Part shown: positions 50,345 through 59,395 of the stretch, in pieces
Layout: each line of letters starts with the position of its first letter
Position numbering within the stretch: position 1 is the first letter of the stretch
NCBI GenBank assembly: GCA_964500205.1
Contig: CAZCNS010000006.1
Span: forward strand, 186,001-250,000
DNA: 64,000 nucleotides
Origin: UBA10329 sp964500205
GTDB lineage: Bacteria; Bacteroidota; Bacteroidia; UBA10329
Direction of reading: 5' to 3'
Position numbers and translations under genes: made by a program
Notes under the pieces: generated by a model
The model's database searches: none
What the model was told of the DNA's origin: nothing
The model's input: the letters and a program-made list of their open reading frames with translations, nothing else

Positions 50345-51898
50345 CTATCTCGTGCTCAGATGCACTATAGGCACCAGCATCTCCTCCAGCGATATGCCCC
50401 CGTGCTGGAAGGTGTTGCGGTAGTAGTTCACGTAGTGGTTGTAATTGTTGGGATACGCAAAGAACTTGTCCTCCTTGGCGAAGATGAACGCCTGGCTCAC
50501 GTTCTGCTTGGGCAGCTGAATGCTGTGTGGGTCGCGCACGGCATAAACATCCCGAGCCTCGTAGCTAAGGTTCTTCGCCTGCTTGTAGCGCAGGTTGGTG
50601 TTGGTGTTGCGGTCGCCCACCACCTTGCTGGGTTCTTTTACGCGAATGGTGCCGTGGTCGGTGGTGATGATGACGTTGGCATCCTGCTCGGCCATCAGCT
50701 CGAACATGTCCTTGAGCGGTGAGTGGTCGAACCAAGAGGCGGTGATGCTGCGGTAGGCTGCCTCGTCATCGGCCAGCTCGCGGATCATCTCACTCTCGGT
50801 GCGAGAGTGTGAGAGCATGTCTACGAAGTTGTAAACGATGACGTTGAGGTCGTTGCCCTTCAGGTTGGCGAAGGTGTCCACCAGCTTCTTGCCAGCAGCG
50901 TTATTGGTGATCTTGTTGTAGCTGTGCTTCACGTTAAGCCCGAGCCGCTGGAGCTGATCGGCCAAGAACTCATGCTCGTAGAGGTTCTTGCCTCCCTCGT
51001 CCTCATCGTCCAGCCACTTATCCTTGAACCTGCGCTGTATCTCAAGCGGAGTAAGGCCAGCAAAAAGTGCATTGCGGGAGTACTGGGTGGCGGTGGGCAG
51101 AATGCCGAGATAGAGGTCTTCCTTGTCCAGTTTCATTGTGTCGAGCACTGCGGGGCGGATGGCCAGCCACTGGTCCCAGCGCAGGTTGTCAATCACAATG
51201 AGATAGGTGGGTTTTCCCTTGCCCACCTTAGGCGCCACTGCACTTTTGAAGACAGTGTGCGACAACACAGGACTGTCATCGCTCTTGCCGTTTATGATCT
51301 CTTCATAATTGCTCTCAACCCACTTGAAAAACTGGCTGTTGGCCTCCACCTTCTGAGAGGATAGAATCTCTCCCATGCCCTCGTCCTTGCTGCGCTGGAG
51401 TTCCAGTTCCCAGAACACGAGCTTTTTGTAAATGTCTTTCCACTCGGCATAGTTAAGGCGGTCGCTCAGCTTCATGCCGATCTCGCGGAACTCGCGCTGG
51501 TAGTTATGGCTCGTGGTCTCGCGCACCAGCCGCTTGGTGTCAAGGTTCTTCTTAATGGTGAGAAGTATCTGGTTGGGGTTCACAGGTTTGATGAGGTAGT
51601 CCGAGATCTTCGACCCGATGGCCTCCTCCATGATGTGTTCCTCCTCACTCTTGGTGATCATCACCACGGGCACGTGGCTGTTCTTGGCCTTCATGCGCGA
51701 GAGAGTCTCCAGGCCGCTGATGCCGGGCATGTTCTCATCGAGAAATACGAGGTCGAAACCGCCTTCGTCAAAAAGGTCGAGCGCATCATCGCCATTGGTG
51801 GCGGTCTGTACCTCAAAGCCTTTTTCCTTCAAGAAAAGGAGGTGTGGTTTCAGCAGGTCTATCTCATCATCGGCCCATAGGATACGGATGTTCTCCAT
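50345..51898 (-). CDS. porX: PorX, response regulator with PglZ-type phosphatase domain controlling T9SS
   Basis: 517 residues. An N-terminal receiver domain (IRILWADDEIDLLKPHLLFL; phospho-acceptor Asp in DLVFLDENMPG, Lys in LIKPVNP) is joined by a helical linker to a C-terminal PglZ/alkaline-phosphatase-like domain (PTYLIVIDNLRWDQW, NFVDMLSHSR, ANVIITTDHGTIRVKEP), including the metal-binding Asp and His residues. In Porphyromonas and Flavobacterium PorX with PorY controls genes of type IX secretion; the domain hydrolyses cyclic oligonucleotides in vitro. The gene at 44941 encodes a T9SS cargo. Confidence 0.95.
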   Translation of the reverse strand: MENIRILWADDEIDLLKPHLLFLKEKGFEVQTATNGDDALDLFDEGGFDLVFLDENMPGISGLETLSRMKAKNSHVPVVMITKSEEEHIMEEAIGSKISDYLIKPVNPNQILLTIKKNLDTKRLVRETTSHNYQREFREIGMKLSDRLNYAEWKDIYKKLVFWELELQRSKDEGMGEILSSQKVEANSQFFKWVESNYEEIINGKSDDSPVLSHTVFKSAVAPKVGKGKPTYLIVIDNLRWDQWLAIRPAVLDTMKLDKEDLYLGILPTATQYSRNALFAGLTPLEIQRRFKDKWLDDEDEGGKNLYEHEFLADQLQRLGLNVKHSYNKITNNAAGKKLVDTFANLKGNDLNVIVYNFVDMLSHSRTESEMIRELADDEAAYRSITASWFDHSPLKDMFELMAEQDANVIITTDHGTIRVKEPSKVVGDRNTNTNLRYKQAKNLSYEARDVYAVRDPHSIQLPKQNVSQAFIFAKEDKFFAYPNNYNHYVNYYRNTFQHGGISLEEMLVPIVHLSTR

Positions 51899-52056
51899 CT
51901 AATTTTTTGTTTTTCAAGGGTTAAGGGGACATCACCTGAAATGGTGCGGCACTCCAAAGGTACAGGTACTAACGCAGGACGACCTGTTAAAGTATCCGAA
52001 TAGAAAAAGATGCCTGCATTGGTTGTATCGCCTTTTTCAAGCGAAACACAGAACTC

Positions 52057-52064
52057 TATCTTTG
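52057..52064 (+). promoter_or_regulatory. -7 promoter element of the phosphohexomutase gene
   Basis: TATCTTTG, a full TAnnTTTG match, 21 bases before the ATG at 52085. It supports that ATG over an upstream in-frame start at 52010. Confidence 0.7.
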
Positions 52065-52084
52065 GCCGAAACGACACATTGCCC

Positions 52085-53812
52085 ATGGTAGAGCAGCAGA
52101 TACTTAATCGCGCCAAAGTTTGGACACAGCCACCTTTTGATGAGGAAACAAGGCAATCAGTGGCGGATATGGTCGCCAACCGCCCCGAAGAGATGGTCGA
52201 ATGCTTCTACCGCGATCTCGAGTTTGGCACAGGCGGCCTGCGCGGCATCATGGGGCCGGGTACAAACCGAGTGAACATCTATACCATCGGCATGGCCACG
52301 CAGGGTTTTGCCAATTATCTGGTGAAAAGATGGGGGGCGGGGATCAGTGTGGCCATCGCCTACGATTGCCGTCACAACAGTGCGCTCTTTGCCCGCACTA
52401 CAGCCGAGGTTTTTGCTGCTAACGGCATCCGAGCCTATCTGTTCAAGGAATTACGCCCAACGCCCGAGCTTTCCTTTGCTATCCGCCATTTCGGGTGCAA
52501 GGGAGGCGTGATGGTCACCGCGTCTCACAACCCACCAGCTTACAATGGCTACAAGGCTTACGGTGAGGACGGTGGGCAGCTGGTCGCACCGTTTGATGCT
52601 GAGGTCATCGCACAGGTGAGGGCCGTGAGCAGTCCTGATCAGGTGAAATGGCAGGCTGACCCCACAATGATCACCATGATCGGTGCAGAGTTGGATGATG
52701 CCTACTCAAATGGGGTGCTTTCGCTGTGCCTCTCGCCCAAGGACGTACAAGCGCAGAAAGACTTGAAGATGGTCTTCACCTCGCTGCATGGAACTGCCGG
52801 CACGATGGTGCCTGATTGCCTTCGTAAACTGGGCTTTGAGCAGGTGATTGAGGTGCAAGAGCAGGCTGCGCCTGATGGTGATTTTCCGACCGTGAAATCA
52901 CCCAATCCTGAAGAGGCAGAGGCCTTGGAGATGGCCATGCAGCAGGCTGAGGCAGTGGGCGCTGACCTCGTGATGGGCTGCGACCCCGATGCCGACCGCG
53001 TTGGCATCGCTGTGCGCGACCTTGACGGCAAGCTGGTGCTGCTCAACGGCAACCAGACGGGTTCTCTGCTGTTGCACTACCTCATCACCAGATGGGCGGA
53101 GCTCGGCAGGCTCAATGGCCGGCAGTTCACTGCCAAGACCATCGTGACCACAGATCTATTCGAGCTTATCTCCAAGGCTAAAGATGTGCCCTGTTTCAAT
53201 GTTCTGACGGGCTTCAAGTACATCGGTGAACTGATTCTGAAATATGAGGACGAGCTACAGTTCATCGGTGGAGGAGAGGAGAGCTACGGATATTTGGCAG
53301 GCGACCTTGTCCGTGACAAGGACGCGGTGCTGTCCTGTGTGTTGATTGCAGAGATGTGTGCATGGGCCAAGAATAGCGGCAAGCGGCTTTACGACCTGCT
53401 CATTGACATCTATATGGAGCATGGACTTTTTCACGAGGACCAGATCAGTATCACCAAAGGTGGACGCAGCGGTCAAGAGGAGATCGCTGCCATGATGGAC
53501 TCATTGCGAAAATCTCCTCCCAAGACGCTCGGTGGCAGCCATGTGCTTTGGGTGAAGGATTACAAGACAGGCAGCGCCACCTGCCTTAAGGATGGTGCGG
53601 TATCCTCCACCGGGCTGCCATCCTCGAATGTGATGCAGTTCATCACTGAAGATGGGGCAGTGGTCACGGCCCGCCCGTCAGGCACAGAACCCAAGATAAA
53701 GTTCTACTTCAGTGTCAACGCACCGCTCACAGACCGCGCATCCTACCCTGCTGTGAAAGCCCACCTGAAAGACCGCATCGCCCTGATTCAGCGCGAACTG
53801 GATCTCGCCTGA
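52085..53812 (+). CDS. Phosphoglucomutase / phosphomannomutase family protein
   Basis: 575 residues, the long alpha-D-phosphohexomutase form (PGM2-like). Motifs: EFGTGGLRGIMGPGTNRVN, the phosphoserine loop GGVMVTASHNPPAYNGYK, the metal loop GCDPDADRVGIA, the sugar-binding GGGEESYGYLAGD and the C-terminal phosphate-binding TARPSGTEPKIKFY. It interconverts hexose 1- and 6-phosphates and feeds the nucleotide-sugar pathway encoded upstream in the window. It overlaps the convergent gene by 25 bases. Confidence 0.94.
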   Translation: MVEQQILNRAKVWTQPPFDEETRQSVADMVANRPEEMVECFYRDLEFGTGGLRGIMGPGTNRVNIYTIGMATQGFANYLVKRWGAGISVAIAYDCRHNSALFARTTAEVFAANGIRAYLFKELRPTPELSFAIRHFGCKGGVMVTASHNPPAYNGYKAYGEDGGQLVAPFDAEVIAQVRAVSSPDQVKWQADPTMITMIGAELDDAYSNGVLSLCLSPKDVQAQKDLKMVFTSLHGTAGTMVPDCLRKLGFEQVIEVQEQAAPDGDFPTVKSPNPEEAEALEMAMQQAEAVGADLVMGCDPDADRVGIAVRDLDGKLVLLNGNQTGSLLLHYLITRWAELGRLNGRQFTAKTIVTTDLFELISKAKDVPCFNVLTGFKYIGELILKYEDELQFIGGGEESYGYLAGDLVRDKDAVLSCVLIAEMCAWAKNSGKRLYDLLIDIYMEHGLFHEDQISITKGGRSGQEEIAAMMDSLRKSPPKTLGGSHVLWVKDYKTGSATCLKDGAVSSTGLPSSNVMQFITEDGAVVTARPSGTEPKIKFYFSVNAPLTDRASYPAVKAHLKDRIALIQRELDLA

Positions 53813-55455
53813 GCAGCCTTGACTGCGTCCTTTCTCACGGTCTTAAGCGTAAGGAGATTCATGGCATTGGTCGAAAGACCGTCTATCCAAGGGCGGGTGA
53901 ATCTCAATACCTGATCGTAGTACAGGATCACCAAAGGTGCATCCGTCATCATCAGGCTGTCCATGGTTGTGTAGATGCGGTTGCGGACTGCGATGTCGCT
54001 CTCAGTGCGCGCGAGGTCATACAGCCGATCAAATTCGGAGTTATGATATAGCGTATAATTCGGCCCCTGTGGCGTGTGGTTCGCAGAGTAAAAGAGCGAG
54101 AGTTGATTCTCCGCATCGGCATAATCGGCAATCCATGATTTGCGGAAGAAAGGTACCTGCGCGTTGTTGACCAATGCCCCGTGCGTGGCCCCTGGATTCA
54201 CTTCCAGTTTAAGGGTTATACCCACCTCGTTGAGTTGATGCTGCATGAACTCGCAAAGGTCTAAGTACTGCGATGTAGTGTGTAGCGTGATGGACGGCAG
54301 TCCTTTTCCGTTAGGGAAACCCGCCTTAGCAAGCAGTTCTCTGGCCCGTTGCGGGTCGTAGCTGTAACCGAAAGAGCTCACTTTCTCCGATCCAGGGAGT
54401 CCGGGCGGCAGGAAACCACCTTCGCCCGGTTCACCGATGTTGTTCCTTATGTGCCGCATCATCCGTTTGCGGTCAAAGCCGAAATTGATGGCCTGCCGCA
54501 CTTCCTTGACCCCTAGCGGGGAGCCTTGCATTGCAGGCAGGGTGGTGTCCATCAGAAAGCCGAGGTACTCCGTGTTGAGAAAAGGCATGGTTTGCATCAC
54601 CACCTGCTCCGATAGTTCGGGCCGCAGGTGGCCTTGCGTGCTCAGGAGCGCATCCTTGAAGCTGCCATCCTCCAACCCCGAAAGCATATCCAGATTACCG
54701 AGCATGAATTCAAGGAAGACCGATTGCCCGTCTGCGATAAAGCTGATGCCCACCGCATCCATATAGGGTAGTCTTTGACCATCGGAATCCACCTCGAAGT
54801 AGTTGTCATTCCTATGGAAAACCAGCTTCATCCCCTCATGCCATTCATGGAAACGAAAAGGGCCGGTACCTACTGGTGACCTTCCGAAATCACGGCCCAG
54901 CGCTTCGGTCATTTCGATTGGTACAACGGCACAGTAGGGCATCGATAACATGGAGAGGAAGGCCGGGAACGGCTCTCGCAGTCGGATCGTCAAGACGGAA
55001 TCGTTCTCTGCTACGAATGGTGCACCCGAATCTGTGTCAACTGGCCGGAACACCCATCTGCCGGGCGACAGCGTACCCTCATCGAGAATGCGCTCAAAGC
55101 TGTAGACGAAGTCGTGGGCGGTGACCTTTCTGCCTGCCTCGTCTGGAAATAAGGGGTGGTCATGGAAAAAAACATCGCTTCGAAGCATAAATCGGTATAC
55201 AAGTCCACTGTCCAGGATCTTCCAATCGCGTGCAATGCAGGGACTGACCTGCATGTCATCATCCAGTTGCACCAATCCGTTGAAAAGCTGAGAAACAGCC
55301 CAGATATTGCCCATGCTACGGGCTTGAGCGGGGTCAAGTGATGTGATGCCCTTGCTCTCATTGTATCGGAACACTGCTCGGGAGTCCTGATCTGTCGGGC
55401 CGGTCCGGCATCCGAGGAGCAGCAGCGCGGAGCACGCAAGTAACGGGAGACGCAT
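53788..55455 (-). CDS. Peptide/nickel ABC transporter substrate-binding lipoprotein (SBP family 5)
   Basis: 555 residues. A lipoprotein signal (MRLPLLACSALLLLGC, lipobox LLLGC) precedes a family 5 solute-binding fold: GITSLDPAQARSMGNIWAVS, VTAHDFVYSFERIL, GTGPFRFHEWHEGMKLVFHR and VRQAINFGFDRKRMMRHI. It probably binds peptides; no permease or ATPase genes are adjacent. The frame is open upstream, but the -7 element (55467-55460) and lipobox show ATG 55455 is the start, so the transcript may be leaderless. Confidence 0.9.
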   Translation of the reverse strand: MRLPLLACSALLLLGCRTGPTDQDSRAVFRYNESKGITSLDPAQARSMGNIWAVSQLFNGLVQLDDDMQVSPCIARDWKILDSGLVYRFMLRSDVFFHDHPLFPDEAGRKVTAHDFVYSFERILDEGTLSPGRWVFRPVDTDSGAPFVAENDSVLTIRLREPFPAFLSMLSMPYCAVVPIEMTEALGRDFGRSPVGTGPFRFHEWHEGMKLVFHRNDNYFEVDSDGQRLPYMDAVGISFIADGQSVFLEFMLGNLDMLSGLEDGSFKDALLSTQGHLRPELSEQVVMQTMPFLNTEYLGFLMDTTLPAMQGSPLGVKEVRQAINFGFDRKRMMRHIRNNIGEPGEGGFLPPGLPGSEKVSSFGYSYDPQRARELLAKAGFPNGKGLPSITLHTTSQYLDLCEFMQHQLNEVGITLKLEVNPGATHGALVNNAQVPFFRKSWIADYADAENQLSLFYSANHTPQGPNYTLYHNSEFDRLYDLARTESDIAVRNRIYTTMDSLMMTDAPLVILYYDQVLRFTRPWIDGLSTNAMNLLTLKTVRKDAVKAAQARSSSR

Positions 55456-55459
55456 TGCG

Positions 55460-55467
55460 CAAAAGTA
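55460..55467 (-). promoter_or_regulatory. -7 promoter element of the peptide-binding lipoprotein gene (possibly leaderless)
   Basis: TACTTTTG on the minus strand, a full TAnnTTTG match. Only four bases separate it from the ATG at 55455; by the spacing seen at the SRP RNA gene the transcript would begin at or within the start codon. Confidence 0.7.
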
Positions 55468-55599
55468 TGGGGAGATCATCCTGCAAGGCATCCATTCCGA
55501 AGTAACCTTATGTCTCCTGCAGCTAACATTAATTGGCAACTTGAATTCTTGCAGTGATTCGGTTACTGGTAAATTGCACGCTCAATTCAAATTCTGAAA

Positions 55600-56127
55600 A
55601 TGCTTGTAGCTTTCATTTCGGGCGTTGCCCTGTGGACATTGATGGAGTATCTGTTGCATCGTTTCCTGGGTCACGAGCATCGTGGTCAGAACTTCTTCAA
55701 GAAGGAGCATCTACTGCATCATCAGAAAGTGCATTATTTCGCCCCAGCTGCCAAGAAGGCCGCAGCGGCTGCGGTTTTCTCAATTCTGGTCTTCAGCTTT
55801 TTGCACATTTGGTTGAGCTGGACGGTATCGGCATCATTCGTTCTCGGACTGCTTGGCATGTATGGACTTTATGAGATAACGCATAGCCGCTTCCATCGTA
55901 AAGGGCCAATCGCTAAACCTTTAATAGTACTGAGAAAGCATCATTTCTACCATCATTTTCACCAGCCGTCCAAGAACCATGGTGTTACCACTCGCATCTG
56001 GGACAGGGTATTCGGCACTTTTCAGGCGGTAGAAACGGTCTGCGTGCCGCGCAAGATGACCATGCAATGGTTGATGATCGGTGACGAGATCGCCCCAGAT
56101 TACGCCCAGCATTTCCGGCTACGATGA
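55600..56127 (+). CDS. Fatty acid hydroxylase / sterol desaturase superfamily protein
   Basis: 175 residues with membrane helices at the N-terminus and around 50-90. Histidine clusters of the di-iron type: HRFLGHEH, HLLHHQKVHY, HSRFH, HHFYHHFHQPSKNHGV and the ending TTRIWDRVFGT, which is the family signature. It could hydroxylate a fatty acid or carotenoid; the small size and HRFLGH start are like carotenoid or 2-hydroxy fatty acid hydroxylases. Alone on the plus strand between minus-strand genes. Confidence 0.88.
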   Translation: MLVAFISGVALWTLMEYLLHRFLGHEHRGQNFFKKEHLLHHQKVHYFAPAAKKAAAAAVFSILVFSFLHIWLSWTVSASFVLGLLGMYGLYEITHSRFHRKGPIAKPLIVLRKHHFYHHFHQPSKNHGVTTRIWDRVFGTFQAVETVCVPRKMTMQWLMIGDEIAPDYAQHFRLR

Positions 56128-56172
56128 GCACGGATAAAGCAACAATGAGGTAGTAACTAAGGGGTAAGTTAC

Positions 56173-56847
56173 TTAGAATTCCTCGGGGTCATCACCCATC
56201 AGCACATATTGCACGATGTTGGCCCCCATCTGCAAGGCTTTCCTTCGCGTCTCTTCGCTATTTCCATGTACCTCAGCAGATTCCCAACCATCGCCAAGGT
56301 CGGTCTCATAGGTATAGAGCAGTACAAGTCGTCCATCATGGAACACACCGAATGCCTGTGGACGCCCCTCATCATGCTCATGGATTTTTGGCAGTCCTTT
56401 GTCAAAGTTGAACCGTTGCTTGAAAATCGGGTGGGAGGGAGGCAGCTCTGTCAGCTCATGCTCTGGAAATACCTTGGCGATCTCCCTACGGACAAATTGA
56501 TCCATGCCGTAGTTGTCATCAATGTGCAGGAAACCTCCTGAGCTCAAGTATTTTCTGAGGTTCTGCGCCTCACCTTCGTTGAGTATCACGTTACCGTGAC
56601 CTGTCATGTGAATGAAGGGGAAATTGAATATGTCAGGCGACCCCACCTCTACCACGCCTTGCTCGGGATCGAGGTTCATACCGATATTCTGGTTGCAATA
56701 GGAAATGAGGTTGGGCACTGAGGTTGCGAGATTGGCGTACCAATCGCCTCCGCCACCATACTTCAGCACGCCAAGCCGCAGGTTCTGCGCGGTGGCAGAA
56801 CCCGTGTTGAGCAGGAAAAGCAGAAGAATGGTGGTCAATCTTGGCAT
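56173..56847 (-). CDS. DUF4159 domain protein, exported
   Basis: 224 residues. Signal peptide (LTTILLLFLLNTGSATAQ) and a DUF4159 domain: GVLKYGGGGDWYANLATSVP, the flavodoxin-like core with FNFPFIHMTGHGNV, LSSGGFLHIDDNYG and the C-terminal NIVQYVLMGDDPEE. The family, common in Bacteroidota, resembles glutamine amidotransferase-like folds; function unknown. Its start overlaps the end of rsmE by 13 bases, so it is translated with it. Confidence 0.9.
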   Translation of the reverse strand: MPRLTTILLLFLLNTGSATAQNLRLGVLKYGGGGDWYANLATSVPNLISYCNQNIGMNLDPEQGVVEVGSPDIFNFPFIHMTGHGNVILNEGEAQNLRKYLSSGGFLHIDDNYGMDQFVRREIAKVFPEHELTELPPSHPIFKQRFNFDKGLPKIHEHDEGRPQAFGVFHDGRLVLLYTYETDLGDGWESAEVHGNSEETRRKALQMGANIVQYVLMGDDPEEF

Positions 56848-57527
56848 GCGAGGAAGTTCATTACCGTGAGGGCAAAGATACCCGCTGTCTCTGTGCGCAG
56901 TCTGCTGTTGCCAAGCGACACAGGTTGCGCGTTTTTAGCCAAAGCTTTTTCCACCTCTTGCTCGGTGAAGTCGCCTTCTGGCCCTATCAGAATCCAAGCA
57001 CCAGGTGCCAATGATGCGGTGAATGCTTGTTTCATCCCATATCGGCAATGAGCTATAAATATCTGATTATCAATTTTCTCGATGAACTTATTAAAAGTAG
57101 TCAATTCATCTATTTCAGGCAGCCAGTCACGTTGAGACTGTTTCATGGCCGCCAGCATGACCTTCTCGCAACGCTCAGTTTTCAGGACGTTGCGTTCGGA
57201 GTTGGAGCATCGAATCGGACAGATGCGGCCCGCACCTATCTCCACCGCTTTCTCCAGGAACCACTCGAAGCGGTCGATGTTCTTTGTGGGGGCTATGGCG
57301 ATGTTCGGGAGTGGTGGCTTTGGTGTTGTTGTACTATGAAGAACCGTGAACCCGCAGCCCCGCTTGTCTGTATCTGTGAGTTCAATGACCGCTCTCGTGC
57401 CTTTGCCATCGGTGAGTTCCGCTTGCGAACCGGCACTCATGCGCATCACTCGCACCGCATGCCGTGATTCCTCTTCGCTGAGGCGATGTTCTCCATCTGT
57501 GAAGGTTGGATGATAAAAGAGATGCAT
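56835..57527 (-). CDS. rsmE: 16S rRNA (uracil1498-N3)-methyltransferase
   Basis: 230 residues. RsmE methylates U1498 of 16S rRNA with S-adenosylmethionine using a SPOUT (trefoil-knot) fold. Seen: the N-terminal PUA-like part (MHLFYHPTFTDGEHRLSEEE, HAVRVMRM), then IAPTKNIDRFEWFLEKAVEI with GAGRICPIRCSNSERNV, and the knot with GPEGDFTEQEVEKA and LGNSRLRTETAGIFAL. ATG 57527 fits the family N-terminus. The -7 element TTCTTTTG (57543-57536) lies within the T-run of the pckA terminator. Confidence 0.95.
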   Translation of the reverse strand: MHLFYHPTFTDGEHRLSEEESRHAVRVMRMSAGSQAELTDGKGTRAVIELTDTDKRGCGFTVLHSTTTPKPPLPNIAIAPTKNIDRFEWFLEKAVEIGAGRICPIRCSNSERNVLKTERCEKVMLAAMKQSQRDWLPEIDELTTFNKFIEKIDNQIFIAHCRYGMKQAFTASLAPGAWILIGPEGDFTEQEVEKALAKNAQPVSLGNSRLRTETAGIFALTVMNFLACQD

Positions 57528-57535
57528 CGTGTGAT

Positions 57536-57579
57536 CAAAAGAACAGAAGCGGGAGGAAACCGTGGCCTCCTCCCGCTTC
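57536..57579 (-). terminator. pckA terminator, overlapping the rsmE promoter
   Basis: On the minus strand an 11-base perfect stem (GAAGCGGGAGG / CCTCCCGCTTC; 57579-57569 and 57556-57546) with a 12-base loop is followed by TGTTCTTTTG. The last eight bases (TTCTTTTG) are close to the -7 consensus and lie 8 bases before the rsmE ATG. Confidence 0.8.
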
Positions 57580-57604
57580 AATCGGGTCGTTCTCGAAAAG
57601 AGGA

Positions 57605-59218
57605 TCAGACAGCCTCACTCACTTTGGGTGCTGCTGCCAGCATCTCCTCGGTGGCGTAGTCGGCATACTTCTGGAAGTTTTTGACGAAAGCAGCCGCCAG
57701 CTTATTGGCAGTGGCATCGTACTTGTCCTTGTCTGCCCATGTCTTGCTGGGGTGCAACAGTTCAGATGGCACATCTGGAACCGCTGTAGGCATGGCCAGA
57801 CCGAAAACCTGATGGTTCACAAAATCCACGTTGTCGAGCTGACCTTCCATCGCGGCAGTGATCATGGCACGTGTGTAGCGCAGCTTGATGCGACTGCCCA
57901 CTCCGAATGAACCTCCTGACCATCCGGTGTTGATGAGCCACACGTTCACATTGTTCTCGCGCATCTTCTCACCGAGAAGGGATGCGTACTTGGTAGGATG
58001 CAATGGCAGGAATGCTGCACCGAAGCAGGCACTGAAAGTCTGTTGCGGCTCGGTGACGCCTACCTCTGTACCAGCCACCTTAGCGGTGTAGCCGCTGATG
58101 AAATGGTACATGGCCTGACCTGGGGTCAATTTACTGATAGGAGGCAGCACTCCGAAGGCATCTGCAGTGAGGAAGAAGATGTTCTTCGGGTTCTTGGCGA
58201 TGCTCGGTACAACGATGTTGTCGATGTGATGAATCGGGTAGGCAGCACGGGTGTTCTCCGTCTTGTCCGTATTGGTGTAGTCCACGGTAGAGGTGTTCTC
58301 ATAGAAGTTGGTGTTTTCTACAAGGGCTCCGAACTTTATGGCATCGAAGATCTGCGGTTCTTTCTCTTGTGTAAGGTCAATGCACTTTGCGTAGCAACCG
58401 CCCTCAAAGTTGAAAACAGTGTCACCATCCCAACCATGCTCATCGTCACCGATCAGTTTACGGTTCTCATCCGCGCTCAGGGTGGTCTTGCCAGTTCCGC
58501 TCAATCCGAAGAATATGGCGGTGTCACCATCCTTACCCACGTTGGCCGAGCAGTGCATGGAAAGCACGTTTCGCTCATGCGGCAAAACATAATTTAGAAC
58601 TGAGAAGATCCCCTTCTTGATCTCACCGGTGTAGGCTGTTCCACCGATCAGAATCATTTTCTTTGAGAAATTCAATATGGCGAAGTTGTGCTGACGGGTT
58701 CCGTCCACGGCAGGGTCCGCGTAGAATCCGGGGGCACAGATGATCTTCCAATCGGGTGCGAAATCCTTCAGCTCATCCTGCGTTGGGCGCAGAAACAGGT
58801 TGTTGGCAAACAGGTTGCTCCACGGATGTTCAGTGGCAACTCGGATGTTCATGCGGTGCTTCGGGTCTGCACACGCATAGCAGTCACGCACATAAACTTC
58901 TTTGTTTTGAAGGTAAGCGGCAACCTTTGCGTGGAGCTTGTCGAAGTTCTCAGAAGTAAATTTGATATTGATGTCACCCCACCACACCGAGTTCTCAGTG
59001 TTCTCGTCACACACCACGAATCGGTCTTTGGGAGAACGGCCGGTGAATTCACCAGTATCAACAGCCAGCGCACCCGTGTCTGTCAGTGCGCCTTGACCGT
59101 TGAGCAGGGTCTCCTCTACGAGTTCTGCTGGGGTCAGATTCCAAAAGGCGGCTGCTACATTCTTGAGACCAAGGTCAGCTACTGTTGCCCCTTCGGCCCT
59201 TAAACCATACTCTGTCAT
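57605..59218 (-). CDS. pckA: Phosphoenolpyruvate carboxykinase (ATP)
   Basis: 537 residues. Converts oxaloacetate and ATP to phosphoenolpyruvate; in this phylum it may also run in the carboxylating direction. Motifs: RSPKDRFVVCD, the Mn-binding region with NFAILNFSKKMILIGGTAYT, P-loop FGLSGTGKTTLSAD, the GDDEHGWDGDTVFNFEGGCY segment and TGWSGGSFGVGSRIKLRYTR. It has its own promoter (TAACTTTG at 59255-59248) and strong terminator, so it is monocistronic. Confidence 0.97.
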   Translation of the reverse strand: MTEYGLRAEGATVADLGLKNVAAAFWNLTPAELVEETLLNGQGALTDTGALAVDTGEFTGRSPKDRFVVCDENTENSVWWGDINIKFTSENFDKLHAKVAAYLQNKEVYVRDCYACADPKHRMNIRVATEHPWSNLFANNLFLRPTQDELKDFAPDWKIICAPGFYADPAVDGTRQHNFAILNFSKKMILIGGTAYTGEIKKGIFSVLNYVLPHERNVLSMHCSANVGKDGDTAIFFGLSGTGKTTLSADENRKLIGDDEHGWDGDTVFNFEGGCYAKCIDLTQEKEPQIFDAIKFGALVENTNFYENTSTVDYTNTDKTENTRAAYPIHHIDNIVVPSIAKNPKNIFFLTADAFGVLPPISKLTPGQAMYHFISGYTAKVAGTEVGVTEPQQTFSACFGAAFLPLHPTKYASLLGEKMRENNVNVWLINTGWSGGSFGVGSRIKLRYTRAMITAAMEGQLDNVDFVNHQVFGLAMPTAVPDVPSELLHPSKTWADKDKYDATANKLAAAFVKNFQKYADYATEEMLAAAPKVSEAV

Positions 59219-59247
59219 GGATATTGTTTTGGTTAGAAACGAGGGGT

Positions 59248-59255
59248 CAAAGTTA
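59248..59255 (-). promoter_or_regulatory. -7 promoter element of pckA
   Basis: TAACTTTG on the minus strand, a full TAnnTTTG match, with TTG about 18 bases upstream. The leader would be about 24 bases. Confidence 0.72.
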
Positions 59256-59273
59256 ACTGATCGGCACCTCGTA

Positions 59274-59293
59274 CAACCTTCAACCCAAGGTTG
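59274..59293. promoter_or_regulatory. Inverted repeat overlapping the pckA -33 region
   Basis: CAACCTT-CAACCC-AAGGTTG: 7-base perfect arms with a 6-base spacer. The inner edge supplies the TTG of the -33 element on the minus strand. It could be an operator for carbon-dependent control of pckA; no T-run follows, so it is not a terminator on that side. Confidence 0.4.
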
Positions 59294-59395
59294 AGTTATG
59301 CACAGGCGGTCACCACAAAGGTTACATCATGCGTTTGTATTGTGACCAGCACCTGTTCGGTCTATCAGGTGGCAAAAATGTATTGGGACCCGATA

